Below, piece after piece: positions 1 to 10,339 of a DNA stretch of 64,000 bases (positions are counted from its first letter, which is position 1; the number at the start of each line of letters is the position of its first letter). The notes below the pieces were generated by a model. That model was not told the DNA's origin. It worked only from the letters and a program-made list of their open reading frames with translations, and made no database searches. The position numbers and the translations under genes are program-made. Source of the stretch: Cellulosimicrobium funkei (GTDB taxonomy: Bacteria; Actinomycetota; Actinomycetes; Actinomycetales; Cellulomonadaceae); the NCBI RefSeq assembly GCF_004519295.1, contig NZ_SOZH01000004.1, forward strand, positions 538,403-602,402, in the 5' to 3' direction.

Positions 1-2
1 CC

Positions 3-257
3 AACTCGACGGGACCGGTGCTCGCGCTCGTCGCGCTCGAGCTCGGCACGGCCGTGCTCGCCATCTCGGCCCTGAGCTTCCTCGGCTACGGGACGCCGCC
101 GCCCGCGCCGGAGTGGGGGTCGCTCGTCTCGGGCGGGCGCGACTACCTGGCCACCGCGTGGTGGCTCACGACCATGCCGGGCCTCGTGATCGTCGCCGTC
201 GTGCTGTCGGCGAACCGCATCGCGCGGGCCCTGGAACGGACCGGAGGGGACGCATGA
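3..257 (+). CDS. ABC transporter permease, DppC/OppC type (C-terminal fragment)
   Basis: The window opens inside this gene, so only the last 84 or so residues are visible and no start can be assigned. The segment LSFLGYGTPPPAPEWG is the conserved stretch after the EAA cytoplasmic loop in DppC/OppC-class permeases. It is followed by a final membrane helix (MPGLVIVAVVLSANRIAR) and a short charged tail. The stop overlaps the start of the next gene by four bases (ATGA), so it belongs to the same operon as the fused ATPase. The family forms the inner-membrane channel for peptides, nickel or oligosaccharides; the substrate cannot be told from this fragment. Confidence 0.85.
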   Translation, partial: NSTGPVLALVALELGTAVLAISALSFLGYGTPPPAPEWGSLVSGGRDYLATAWWLTTMPGLVIVAVVLSANRIARALERTGGDA

Positions 258-2044
258 CCGCCACGACGCCGACCACCCAGGAGCGTCCCGGCCCGACGTC
301 GGGCGAGGCGCCCGCGCTCGAGATCCGCGGTCTGGAGGTCGCCTACCGCACGCGCGACGGCGGCTCGTACGCGGCCGTGCGCGGCGTCGACCTCACGGTC
401 GGGGCGGGCGAGGTCGTCGCGCTCGTGGGCGAGTCCGGGTCGGGCAAGAGCACGACGGCGCACGCGGCCCTGCACCTGCTCGCGCGCGGGGGCGAGGTGA
501 CGGCAGGGACCATCCGCCTCGGCGGCCGCGAGGTCGGACGGCTCTCCGAGAAGGAGTGGCAGCAGGTGCGGGGCCGCGACGTCGGGCTCGTGCCGCAGGA
601 CCCGACGGTCTCGCTCAACCCCGTCACGCGCGTGGGCGACCAGGTCGCGGAGGTGCTCGTCATCCACGGGCTCGCGCGGCGCAAGGAGGCGCGCGAGCGT
701 GCGGTCGAGCTGCTGCGCCAGGCCGGGATCGACGACCCGGAGGCCCGCGCGCGGCAGTTCCCGTCGCAGCTCTCCGGCGGGATGCGCCAGCGCGTGCTCA
801 TCGCGATCGCCGTCGCGGCCCGGCCGCGCCTCGTCGTCGCGGACGAGCCCACGAGCGCGCTCGACGTGACGGTCCAGCGCCGCATCCTCGACCACCTCGA
901 CGGACTCGTGCGCGACCTCGGCACCGCCGTCCTGCTCATCACGCACGACCTCGGCGTCGCGGCGGACCGCGCCGACCGGATCGTCGTTCTCGAGCACGGG
1001 GTCGTCGTCGAGGAGGGCACCGCCGAGCAGGTGCTGCACGACCCACGCCACCCGTACACCCAGCAGCTCATCGCGGCGGCGCCGAGCCTCGCGAGCTCGC
1101 GCCTCGTCGCAGGCGGCACCCCGGAGACGGCGCCGAACGACGGCGTCGTCCCGCGCGCCGACGCGAGCCGCGCCGCGGTCGCGAGCCGCGCCGTCGGTCA
1201 GGGGATCGCGGTGCCCGACGCCGCCGGCCCGGACACCGCGGGTACGCCCGTCCTCGCGGTGCGGGACCTGCGCAAGGAGTTCACGCTGCCGCGCGGGTCG
1301 GCGCACCGGACGCTCGTCGCGGTGGACGGCGTGAGCCTCGCGGTCGGGCGCGGCGAGACGTACGCGCTCGTGGGGGAGTCGGGGTCGGGCAAGAGCACGA
1401 CGGCGCGCCTCGCCCTCCGGCTCGAGCGGCCCACCGCGGGCACGGTGGAGTTCGCCGGCGAGGACATCACGACGGCGCGCGGCGAGCGGCTGCGGTCGCT
1501 GCGCCGCGGCTTCCAGGTGGTCTACCAGTCCCCGTACGCGTCGCTCGACCCGCGGTTCACCGTCGAGCAGATCGTCACCGAGCCGCTCCGGGCGTACCGG
1601 GTCGGGTCGCCGTCCGAGCGCGCCGACCGGGCGCGTGCGCTCGTCGAGGACGTCGCGCTCCCGCCCGACGTGCTCCGCCGGGGGCCGCGCGAGCTCTCGG
1701 GCGGGCAGCGCCAGCGCGTCGCCATCGCGCGGGCGCTCGCCCTGAACCCGGCGCTCGTCGTGCTCGACGAGCCCGTCTCGGCGCTCGACGTGTCCGTGCA
1801 GGCGCAGATCCTCGAGCTGCTCGTGCGGCTCCAGGCGGAGCACGGGCTCGCGTACCTGTTCATCTCGCACGACCTCGCCGTCGTGCGGCAGGTGTCCGAC
1901 CACGTCGGCGTCATGCACCGCGGGCGCGTCGTCGAGCAGGGGGCGGCCGAGCAGATCCTGCTCGACCCGCAGGAGGAGTACACGCGTGAGCTCGTCGCGG
2001 CCATCCCCGGCCGCCGCGCGCACCAGGGGCGCACGGCGAGGTAG
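254..2044 (+). CDS. Fused dual ATP-binding protein of a Dpp/Opp-type ABC transporter
   Basis: This 596-residue protein carries two complete ABC ATPase domains in one chain, equivalent to DppD and DppF joined by a linker (about residues 285-335). Walker A motifs GESGSGKST lie near residues 59 and 374. LSGG signatures ([16 protein letters not shown]) lie near 173 and 480, and Walker B motifs with DEP near 193 and 502. Each half ends with the oligopeptide-transporter C-terminal motif containing HPYT or EEYT. The start at 254 gives the ATGA overlap with the permease; an upstream in-frame extension to 113 overlaps that gene and is rejected. The gene ends in TAG, supplied by the first copy of a repeat element. 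Confidence 0.93.
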   Translation: MTATTPTTQERPGPTSGEAPALEIRGLEVAYRTRDGGSYAAVRGVDLTVGAGEVVALVGESGSGKSTTAHAALHLLARGGEVTAGTIRLGGREVGRLSEKEWQQVRGRDVGLVPQDPTVSLNPVTRVGDQVAEVLVIHGLARRKEARERAVELLRQAGIDDPEARARQFPSQLSGGMRQRVLIAIAVAARPRLVVADEPTSALDVTVQRRILDHLDGLVRDLGTAVLLITHDLGVAADRADRIVVLEHGVVVEEGTAEQVLHDPRHPYTQQLIAAAPSLASSRLVAGGTPETAPNDGVVPRADASRAAVASRAVGQGIAVPDAAGPDTAGTPVLAVRDLRKEFTLPRGSAHRTLVAVDGVSLAVGRGETYALVGESGSGKSTTARLALRLERPTAGTVEFAGEDITTARGERLRSLRRGFQVVYQSPYASLDPRFTVEQIVTEPLRAYRVGSPSERADRARALVEDVALPPDVLRRGPRELSGGQRQRVAIARALALNPALVVLDEPVSALDVSVQAQILELLVRLQAEHGLAYLFISHDLAVVRQVSDHVGVMHRGRVVEQGAAEQILLDPQEEYTRELVAAIPGRRAHQGRTAR

Positions 2045-2104
2045 GACGGCCCGTCGCGAGGTAGCACACGGCGTGCTCTACCTCGCGACGGGCCGTTCTA
2101 CCTC
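2038..2104. repeat. GAGGTAG repeat locus 1 (two direct, two inverted copies, 20-bp period)
   Basis: GAGGTAG occurs at 2038-2044 and 2058-2064, and its complement CTACCTC at 2078-2084 and 2098-2104. Copies of each orientation are exactly 20 bp apart. The first copy supplies the TAG stop of the fused ATPase gene. The same core recurs in longer arrays at 56008-56125 and 56793-56938. The role is unknown; the arrangement makes a strong hairpin. Confidence 0.85.
2046..2096. terminator. Bidirectional hairpin between convergent genes
   Basis: A perfect 19-bp inverted repeat (arms 2046-2064 and 2078-2096, 13-nt loop) sits between the 3' ends of the ABC ATPase gene (+) and dps (-). The position and strength suit a terminator for both strands. 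There is no long T-run, as is usual in very GC-rich actinobacteria. Confidence 0.75.
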
Positions 2105-2120
2105 GCGGCGGCGGGCCGGG

Positions 2121-2606
2121 TCAGGCCTCGCGGTTCTCCGAGGAGAGGAACCAGGCCTGCTTCTCCAGGTCCGCGATGATCTCGTGCAGGATGTCGGCGC
2201 TCGTCGGGTCCTCGGCGTCGACGTCGTCGTGCACGGCGCGGACGACCTCGACCGTCTGCGCGATGCGCTCGACGACCGCGTCGACGGTGTCGCCGACCGA
2301 CACGAGGCCGGCCGGGTACGGCGAGAGGTCCGTCGTCGTCGCGACGGTCTCGGTGCGGCCGTCGGGCACGACCTGGAGCGCGCGCATGCGCTCGGCGACG
2401 GTGTCGCTGTGCTCGCGCGCGGCGTCCACGACGTCGTCGAGCTGGAGGTGCAGGTCGCGGAACCCGCGGCCCGTGACGTTCCAGTGGGCCTGCTTGCCCT
2501 GGACGTGCAGGTCGACGAGCGCGACGAGCACGCGCTGCAGGTGGGCGCGGAGCTTCTCCGACGCCTCGAAGCGGGCCGTCGTGCGGTGGATGGTGGGTGC
2601 GGACAT
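2121..2606 (-). CDS. dps: Dps-family DNA-binding ferritin-like protein
   Basis: This 161-residue protein is a four-helix-bundle miniferritin that oxidises and stores iron and protects DNA under oxidative stress or starvation. The ferroxidase-site pattern is present: H in KQAHWN, H and D in DLHLQLDD, and D and E in HSDTVAER. The start at 2606 ([10 protein letters not shown]) follows a GAGGAG ribosome-binding site; a longer in-frame start at 2678 lacks one. The gene is convergent with the ABC ATPase gene across a hairpin and divergent from the aldo/keto reductase. Confidence 0.93.
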   Translation of the reverse strand: MSAPTIHRTTARFEASEKLRAHLQRVLVALVDLHVQGKQAHWNVTGRGFRDLHLQLDDVVDAAREHSDTVAERMRALQVVPDGRTETVATTTDLSPYPAGLVSVGDTVDAVVERIAQTVEVVRAVHDDVDAEDPTSADILHEIIADLEKQAWFLSSENREA

Positions 2607-2635
2607 GGTGCTCCTCGCTCTCTCGGGGGTCGCCC

Positions 2636-2690
2636 GGAATCGTGCGGCGGTCACCCGGCTTCCGTCGGTGCCGTTCACTTGAACGATTCC
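2636..2690. promoter_or_regulatory. Inverted repeats upstream of dps
   Basis: Two symmetrical elements lie in front of dps. GGAATCGT (2636-2643) is matched by ACGATTCC (2683-2690). Between them is GTTCA-CT-TGAAC (2673-2684). Either could be an operator for a stress regulator. This is inferred from symmetry and position only. Confidence 0.3.
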
Positions 2691-2785
2691 AGACTAGGTG
2701 GCATTCCGCGCGTCCGCCAGCAAGGAGAGGCGTGCCTGACCTGCGGCGGGGCTCGTCGCGCGCCGAGCCGCAGCGTGGCGCGTCA

Positions 2786-2810
2786 CGTCCTCTCGCCAGG
2801 TGAGAGGACG
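2786..2810. promoter_or_regulatory. 9-bp hairpin upstream of the aldo/keto reductase
   Basis: CGTCCTCTC and GAGAGGACG (2786-2794 and 2802-2810, 7-nt loop) form a perfect hairpin about 45 bp before the aldo/keto reductase start. It may be an operator or a leader hairpin; no regulator is adjacent. Confidence 0.3.
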
Positions 2811-2855
2811 GCGTCCGCCCTTGCCCCGGGCAGCGGACGGTGGTCCGCTGGGGCC

Positions 2856-3977
<1,122 letters not shown>

Positions 3978-3994
3978 CGCAGAGGTCGGCTCCG

Positions 3995-4387
3995 ATGTCG
4001 TGGCTGCTCATGATCTGGTGCGCGACGGCGTGCACGGCCGCCGCCGCGTGGTGGGTGCTGCGCCGGGCCGGGCGGCCTCCGAGCCACCGGACGGGCGGGC
4101 GCCGTCGTGCCGCCGCGGCACCGGACCCGCTCACGACGCTCGCGCTCCAGGTGCGGCTCACCGCGCTCGCCGCGGAGCTCCGGCGCATCGAGGCCGACCC
4201 GGACGTCTACGCGCGCGCCCACCACTACCTCGCGGTCCAGGGCGCCTACGACGCGCTGCTGCGCGAGGCCTGTCGGCTCACGGGGCTCCCGGTCGCGGAC
4301 GCGCCCCTGCGCGCGGGCTTCCGCACCGGCGACGACGAGCGGTTCCGCGAGGAGCTCGAGCTCAGCGCGCGCGGCTGGAGCTGGTGA
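3995..4387 (+). CDS. Small membrane-anchored protein of unknown function
   Basis: This 130-residue protein starts with a single hydrophobic helix (MSWLLMIWCATACTAAAAWWVL, about residues 1-22). A basic stretch (RRAGRPPSHRTGGRRRR) and a soluble alpha-helical region with LAAELRRIEADPDVY and YDALLREACRLTGL follow. The helix followed by positive charges suggests an N-out, C-in anchor. No enzymatic motif is recognised. It is bounded by hairpins on both sides, so it is probably monocistronic. Confidence 0.7.
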   Translation: MSWLLMIWCATACTAAAAWWVLRRAGRPPSHRTGGRRRAAAAPDPLTTLALQVRLTALAAELRRIEADPDVYARAHHYLAVQGAYDALLREACRLTGLPVADAPLRAGFRTGDDERFREELELSARGWSW

Positions 4388-4413
4388 CGGACCACCCGTG
4401 AGGGGCGGCACGG

Positions 4414-4466
4414 GACGGGCGAGGGGCCCGACGGCGGGACCTCCGCCGTCGGGCCCCTCGCCCGTC
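4414..4466. terminator. Strong bidirectional terminator hairpin
   Basis: A perfect 24-bp inverted repeat (4414-4437 and 4443-4466) with a 5-nt loop separates the small membrane protein gene (+) from the flavin reductase gene (-), which converge here. Confidence 0.85.
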
Positions 4467-4473
4467 CGTGTGC

Positions 4474-5037
4474 TCAGAGCGCGGAGTGGTCGCCGATCCG
4501 GTGGTAGGTGCGGTCGTGGTAGACGAGCGGCGACGCCGCCGCCTCCCCCGACGCCCTGGGCGCGGCGCCGACGCTCGACGCGAGCGCGCGCAGCGAGACG
4601 AGGTAGGAGTCGCCCACCGGCGTGCGCTGGACGACCCTCCCGCGCACCCACGACAGCGCGCCGTCGATCACGGGCTCGCCCGTCGACAGGCGCGACCAGC
4701 CGCCGTCCGCGAACCGGTCGATGCCGCTCGTCGCGAACCGGGCCGAGACGTCGTCCTGGTGGTCCGCGAGGAAGCTCACGGTCAGCGTGCGCGCGGTCGA
4801 GACCCCGGGCCACGACGACGACGTGGACGCGAGCGAGAACGCGAGGAGCGGGGGCGCGGCCGAGACGGAGATGACCGACGTCGCGGTGAAGCCGACGAGG
4901 CGGTCGCCGTGCTCGAGCGCGACGACGGCGACGCCCGCGGGGTGGCCGCGGAACACGGCCTTGTACTCGTCGGGGGAGAGCTGGGGCTCGTCCTGCTCGG
5001 CCAGGAGGGCCTCCAGGTGGGTGAGCTCGGCGGTCAT
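4474..5037 (-). CDS. Flavin reductase domain protein (FMN-binding split barrel)
   Basis: This 187-residue protein has the flavin-reductase-like split barrel that supplies reduced FMN to two-component monooxygenases. The segments FRGHPAGVAVVALEHGDRLV, TSVISVSAAPPLLAFSL and FLADHQDDVSARFA fit the RutF/HpaC-like family. The start at 5037 gives an ATGA overlap with the upstream FMN reductase gene, so the pair is translationally coupled. A SAM-IV riboswitch heads the operon, which implies a sulfur-related role such as desulfurising organosulfonates. The monooxygenase itself is not in the window. Confidence 0.85.
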   Translation of the reverse strand: MTAELTHLEALLAEQDEPQLSPDEYKAVFRGHPAGVAVVALEHGDRLVGFTATSVISVSAAPPLLAFSLASTSSSWPGVSTARTLTVSFLADHQDDVSARFATSGIDRFADGGWSRLSTGEPVIDGALSWVRGRVVQRTPVGDSYLVSLRALASSVGAAPRASGEAAASPLVYHDRTYHRIGDHSAL

Positions 5038-5633
5038 CGGGCCACCCCCGCGAACGCGTCGGCGACAGCCTCGTCGGTGCGGGCCGCCGGGCGGTCCTCC
5101 GCCGGGGGGAGCGGTGCCGTGGCGCGGCGCAGGGCGTCGCCCTCGCGCGCGAGCCACGCGTCCACGACCGGTCCCAGGTCCGCGAGCTGCGGCTCGGTGA
5201 CCGTGAGCGACCGGGTCGGGACGACGGCACCGAGCTCGACGAGCACGGGCCGCAGGTGCACCTCCCCGACGAGCGCGTGCGCCGGGTTCCCGGACACGAC
5301 GAGCGGGACCACGACGACGCCCGCGAGCCCGTCGGGGCCGTAGAGGTCGAGGAAGGCCTTGAGCAGCCCGGTGTACGACGCCTTGTAGACCGGCGTCGCC
5401 ACGACGGCGACGGTCGCCCGCGCGAGCTGCTCACGGGCGGCGTCGGCCGCCGGGTGGTCGGCGGCGAGCACCTCGCCGGCGAGCGACGCCAGGTCGATGG
5501 TGGCGACGTCGGCCGTGCCGAGGAGGTCGGCGACGCGGCGCGCGACCGTCTCGGCGGCGCCGAGCGTCCGCGAGCCGGGCCGCGGGTTGCCCGAGACGGC
5601 GAGCACCGTCGGGTGGGTGGGGTGGTGGGTCAT
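5034..5633 (-). CDS. NAD(P)H-dependent FMN reductase (SsuE/MsuE type)
   Basis: This 199-residue flavodoxin-fold enzyme reduces FMN for sulfonate or related monooxygenases. It opens with VLAVSGNPRPGSRT, matching the phosphate-binding loop of the family, and carries ATPVYKASYTGLLKAFLDLY, the conserved PVYxASYTGxLKxFxD motif of SsuE/MsuE. The ATG at 5633 follows GAGG. An in-frame GTG at 5660 falls inside the riboswitch and is rejected. It is the first gene of a two-gene operon with the flavin reductase, under a predicted SAM-IV riboswitch. Confidence 0.9.
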   Translation of the reverse strand: MTHHPTHPTVLAVSGNPRPGSRTLGAAETVARRVADLLGTADVATIDLASLAGEVLAADHPAADAAREQLARATVAVVATPVYKASYTGLLKAFLDLYGPDGLAGVVVVPLVVSGNPAHALVGEVHLRPVLVELGAVVPTRSLTVTEPQLADLGPVVDAWLAREGDALRRATAPLPPAEDRPAARTDEAVADAFAGVAR

Positions 5634-5654
5634 GTGCACCTCGCAGTAGTCGTC

Positions 5655-7354
<1,700 letters not shown>

Positions 7355-7362
7355 CCCGAGCC

Positions 7363-7419
7363 GCACGACGACGGCCGTCGGTGCCCCGCGCAGAGCGGTG
7401 GCATCGGCGGCCGTCGTGC
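7363..7419 (+). terminator. Terminator hairpin after gdhA
   Basis: GCACGACGACGGCCG at 7363-7377 is complementary, with a small bulge, to CGGCCGTCGTGC ending at 7419. Inner segments also pair. It follows the gdhA stop by a few bases. Confidence 0.65.
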
Positions 7420-7470
7420 GCCCGTGAAAAGCCCTCCGGCCGAGAAGGGTCGGGCGCCTAGGGTGGCCGG

Positions 7471-7905
7471 ATGGCGACGGTCAGGCAGGTCCAGGTCACG
7501 TTCGACTGCGCGCAGCCACGGCGCGTCGCCCGGTTCTGGTGCGAGGTGCTGGGCTACGTCCCGGCGCCGCCCCCGGAGGGCTTCAGCACCTGGGACGACG
7601 CCGAGGCCTCCCTCCCGGCCACAGAGCGGGACGCGTGGTCCGCGTGCAGCGACCCCACCGGGGCCGGTCCGCGCCTGTACTTCCAGCGTGTCCCCGAGGG
7701 CAAGGTCGTCAAGAACCGCGTGCACCTCGACGTGCGTGCCGGCACCGGGCTCGTGGGTGCCGAGCGTCTCGCCGCGCTCGAGGCCGAGCGCGACCGGCTC
7801 GTCGCGCTCGACGCGACGTGCGTGCGCGTGATGGTCGCCGACGAGGAGAACGAGTCCTGCATCGTCATGCAGGACGTCGAGGGCAACGAGTTCTGCCTGG
7901 ACTGA
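7471..7905 (+). CDS. VOC (glyoxalase-like) family protein
   Basis: This 144-residue protein has the vicinal-oxygen-chelate fold in two halves. The first is VQVTFDCAQPRRVARFWCEVLGY; the second contains NRVHLDVRAGTGL and ends with MQDVEGNEFCLD. The pattern fits the Glyoxalase_6-type group, small cytoplasmic proteins often tied to detoxification or antibiotic resistance, mostly of unknown substrate. The ATG at 7471 is the only sensible start. It appears monocistronic between gdhA and the convergent ohr. Confidence 0.85.
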   Translation: MATVRQVQVTFDCAQPRRVARFWCEVLGYVPAPPPEGFSTWDDAEASLPATERDAWSACSDPTGAGPRLYFQRVPEGKVVKNRVHLDVRAGTGLVGAERLAALEAERDRLVALDATCVRVMVADEENESCIVMQDVEGNEFCLD

Positions 7906-7967
7906 CCGCCGGGCCGACCCGCGGACCGCTCCGCCAGCCGGCCCCGGCGGTCGTGCCGAGGGGTGCC

Positions 7968-8399
7968 CTACGCGACCGTCGTGCGGACGGTGACCGGGAT
8001 GTTGCCCCGGGTCGCGAGCGAGTACGGGCAGACGGCGTGCGCGGCCTCCGCGAGCTCCTCGGCGACGTCCTGGGTGACGCCGCCCCCGAGCTCGACGTGC
8101 AGCGTCGCGCCGAGCGAGAAGCCGCCGTCGCCGGTCGGGACGAGGTCGACCTCGGCGACGACGGCCGAGTCGGCCACGGGGACCTCGCGCTGCGCCGCGA
8201 CCATCTTCAGCGCCGAGTGGAAGCATGACGACCACCCGGCTGCGAACAGCTGCTCCGGGTTCGTCCCGCCACCGGGGCCGCCCATCTGGCGCGGGACGGC
8301 GAGCGTGACGTCGAGCTGGCCGTCGTCGGACACGGCGCGGCCTCCGGCGCGACCGTCGCCGGTCGCGGTGGCCACGGCGGTGTAGAGGGTGTCAGCCAT
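7968..8399 (-). CDS. ohr: Organic hydroperoxide resistance protein (Ohr/OsmC family)
   Basis: This 143-residue peroxidase reduces organic hydroperoxides with two catalytic cysteines, both visible in GWSSCFHSAL and HAVCPYSLATRGN. NPEQLFAAGWSSCF is the Ohr-type signature rather than general OsmC. The length is typical. It is transcribed divergently from a TetR-type regulator, with a near-palindromic operator between them. Most characterised ohr genes are governed by the MarR-type OhrR, so the TetR partner is unusual. Confidence 0.95.
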   Translation of the reverse strand: MADTLYTAVATATGDGRAGGRAVSDDGQLDVTLAVPRQMGGPGGGTNPEQLFAAGWSSCFHSALKMVAAQREVPVADSAVVAEVDLVPTGDGGFSLGATLHVELGGGVTQDVAEELAEAAHAVCPYSLATRGNIPVTVRTTVA

Positions 8400-8426
8400 G
8401 AGGTGCCTCTCGAGAGTGGGATCGAA

Positions 8427-8448
8427 GTAGAGTTACTAGTACGTCTAC
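8427..8448. promoter_or_regulatory. 22-bp operator palindrome between ohr and tetR
   Basis: Eighteen of 22 positions are symmetrical. The outer arms are GTAGA and TCTAC, with TACTAGTA at the centre (8434-8441). It lies 28 bp before the ohr start and 58 bp before the regulator start, in the only AT-rich part of the gap, so one bound dimer could control both promoters. A -10-like TAGACT lies at about 8460-8465 on the plus strand. Confidence 0.7.
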
Positions 8449-8505
8449 ATCGGAGAACCTAGACTGGCGGCCGACCGCGCGCAAGGGCGGAGACAAGGAG
8501 GGGGC

Positions 8506-9114
8506 ATGGTCGACGACTCGCCGACGCCCGGGGCGACGGGCCGCGGCACCGCGGCCGACACGCGCCGCCGCATCCTCGAGGCAGCCTCGGCGCTCTTCTA
8601 CGCCCAGGGCATCCGAGCGACGAGCGCCGACCGCGTCATCGAGCAGGTCGGCATCACCAAGGTGACGTTCTACCGCCACTTCCGCACGAAGTCCGACCTC
8701 GTCGTCGCCTACCTCGAGGCGCAGGCCGCACGCGACCGCGCCGTCGTCGACGAGTCGCTCCGCGACGCCGAGCCGCTCGACGCCCTGAGCGCCCTCGCGG
8801 GCGCCATCGGCGCCGTGAGCTGCGTGCCGGGCTTCCGCGGCTGCCCGTTCATCAACGCCGCGGCGGAGACACCCGACCCGCAGGACCCGGTGCGCGTCGT
8901 CGTGGACCGCCACCGGCGCTGGACGCGGGACGTGTTCGCCCGCCTCGCCGCCGCGGTCGGCGTCACGGACGCCGACGCGACCGCGGCGCAGCTCATGATG
9001 CTGCGCGACGGCGCCATGGTCGCGGGCTACCTCGGCGACCCCGACGAGGTGGCCGCGACCCTGCGGTCCGCGTGCCTCGCCGCCGTCGCCACGGGACGGC
9101 CGACGCCGGCCTGA
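8506..9114 (+). CDS. TetR/AcrR-family transcriptional regulator
   Basis: This 202-residue protein has an N-terminal TetR helix-turn-helix (about residues 20-70): TRRRILEAASALFYAQGIRA, followed by the recognition helix in VGITKVTFYRHFRTKSDLV. The C-terminal ligand domain contains CVPGFRGCPFINAAAE, a pattern common in a TetR group with a conserved CxFI(N/R)AxAE motif. The cysteines invite a redox or alkylation-sensing guess, but this is inference. Its divergence from ohr and the palindrome between them suggest it represses ohr and itself. Confidence 0.92.
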   Translation: MVDDSPTPGATGRGTAADTRRRILEAASALFYAQGIRATSADRVIEQVGITKVTFYRHFRTKSDLVVAYLEAQAARDRAVVDESLRDAEPLDALSALAGAIGAVSCVPGFRGCPFINAAAETPDPQDPVRVVVDRHRRWTRDVFARLAAAVGVTDADATAAQLMMLRDGAMVAGYLGDPDEVAATLRSACLAAVATGRPTPA

Positions 9115-9220
9115 GCTCCCGCGCCCGGCCCGCGCCCGGAGTCGTCTACCCTGGCCGACGGCCGCCGTCGTGCGGGTCGCGCGACGCGACGGCCGCCGGA
9201 CCGGACGACGGGAGAGCGCC

Positions 9221-10018
9221 ATGACGACCACCCACCCCGAGGGGGGCGCGGCGCCCGCGGCCCGCGACGTGGCCCTCGAGCTCGCGGTCCAGGACCCCGA
9301 CGGCGTCCGCGTGGCCGCGGCCGTGCGTGCGCACCGGGTCGAGCTGTGCGTCGGGCTCGGCGCGACGGGCGGGCTCACGCCCAGCGCCGGGCTCGTCGAG
9401 GCCGCGGTCGCCGCCGCGGCGGAGGCCGACGGTCCGGGGCCGCGCGTCGAGGTGCACGTGCTCGTGCGCCCGCGCCCGGGCGGCTTCGTCCTCACGCCCA
9501 CCGACCTCGACGTCCAGGTGCGCGACGTCCGGGCCGCGGTGGCGGCCGGGGCGCGCGGCGTCGTCGTGGGTGCGCTCACCCCGGACGGCCTGGTCGACGT
9601 CGGCGCCGTCCGCGCCCTCGTGGACGCCGCCGACGGGCGCGAGGTCACGTTCCACCGCGCCGTCGACGTCGTCGCCGACCCGCTCGCCGCGCTCGACGCG
9701 CTCTCCGGGGCCGGGGTCGTGCGCGTGCTCACGTCGGGCGGTGCGTCGCGCAGCATCGACGGCACCGACCGGCTGCGCGCCATGGCGGCGCACGCGCGCG
9801 ACGCGCTCGGCGGGCGTGTGCAGGTCATGGCCGGCGGGGGAGTGCGGCCGCAGGACGTCGGAGCCCTGGTGGCCGCGGGCGTCGACGCCGTGCACCTCTC
9901 GGCCAAGCGCGTCGTCGCGGACGACGCCGGGCCGGGGGGCGGCGGCGACGCCGGCTACGAGGTCACCGACCCCGAGGTCGCGCGGGCCGCGCGTGCCGCG
10001 CTGGACGCCGCTCGCTGA
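9221..10018 (+). CDS. cutC: CutC-family protein
   Basis: This 265-residue TIM-barrel protein belongs to the CutC family, long linked to copper homeostasis although its biochemical role is unsettled. Motifs include RVELCVGLGATGGLTPS near the N-terminus, VLVRPRPGGF, VTFHRAVDVVADP (FHRAxD), VLTSGGASRSIDG and VMAGGGVRPQDV. The ATG at 9221 follows GGGAGAG; the longer frame to 9170 has no clear ribosome-binding site. The gene stands alone. Confidence 0.92.
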   Translation: MTTTHPEGGAAPAARDVALELAVQDPDGVRVAAAVRAHRVELCVGLGATGGLTPSAGLVEAAVAAAAEADGPGPRVEVHVLVRPRPGGFVLTPTDLDVQVRDVRAAVAAGARGVVVGALTPDGLVDVGAVRALVDAADGREVTFHRAVDVVADPLAALDALSGAGVVRVLTSGGASRSIDGTDRLRAMAAHARDALGGRVQVMAGGGVRPQDVGALVAAGVDAVHLSAKRVVADDAGPGGGGDAGYEVTDPEVARAARAALDAAR

Positions 10019-10339
10019 CCCTGCCCCTCCGGCCCGCCGGCGGCGCTGCCGCCGTCCCGCCGCCGGCCCCGTCCGGCCGCTCCCGCCCGCATCGCCTGCT
10101 GCGCCGGGACCGGCTGCGAACCGTCCACTCCTGACCGTCCTCGGCACCTCGGCCGGGCCCCGCTCCGCGGGGTCCGGCCGACCCTGTTCGGGCGCGATCC
10201 TGGTATCGATGTCTCAGTTAGGTAACTTTCCTGTCGTATTCGTAGGAGGGTCGGTGGCTATTAGTTAGTGTTCCTGCCACACGCCTGCGGGCGCCGAAGA
10301 ACGACGTGAGGACGCGTCGTCCATGCGAAAGGACCGAAG
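10019..10339. promoter_or_regulatory. Upstream control region of the Opp-type operon
   Basis: This 321-bp gap has no gene. Its right half is markedly AT-richer than the surroundings and holds a partly symmetrical AGGTAACTTTCCT (10220-10232). A related TTAGTTAGTGTTCC follows at 10261-10274. AGG-AA-N-TT-CCT dyads recall ROK-family operators of sugar genes in actinobacteria; this is a memory-based guess. The left half shows nothing recognisable. Confidence 0.35.
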
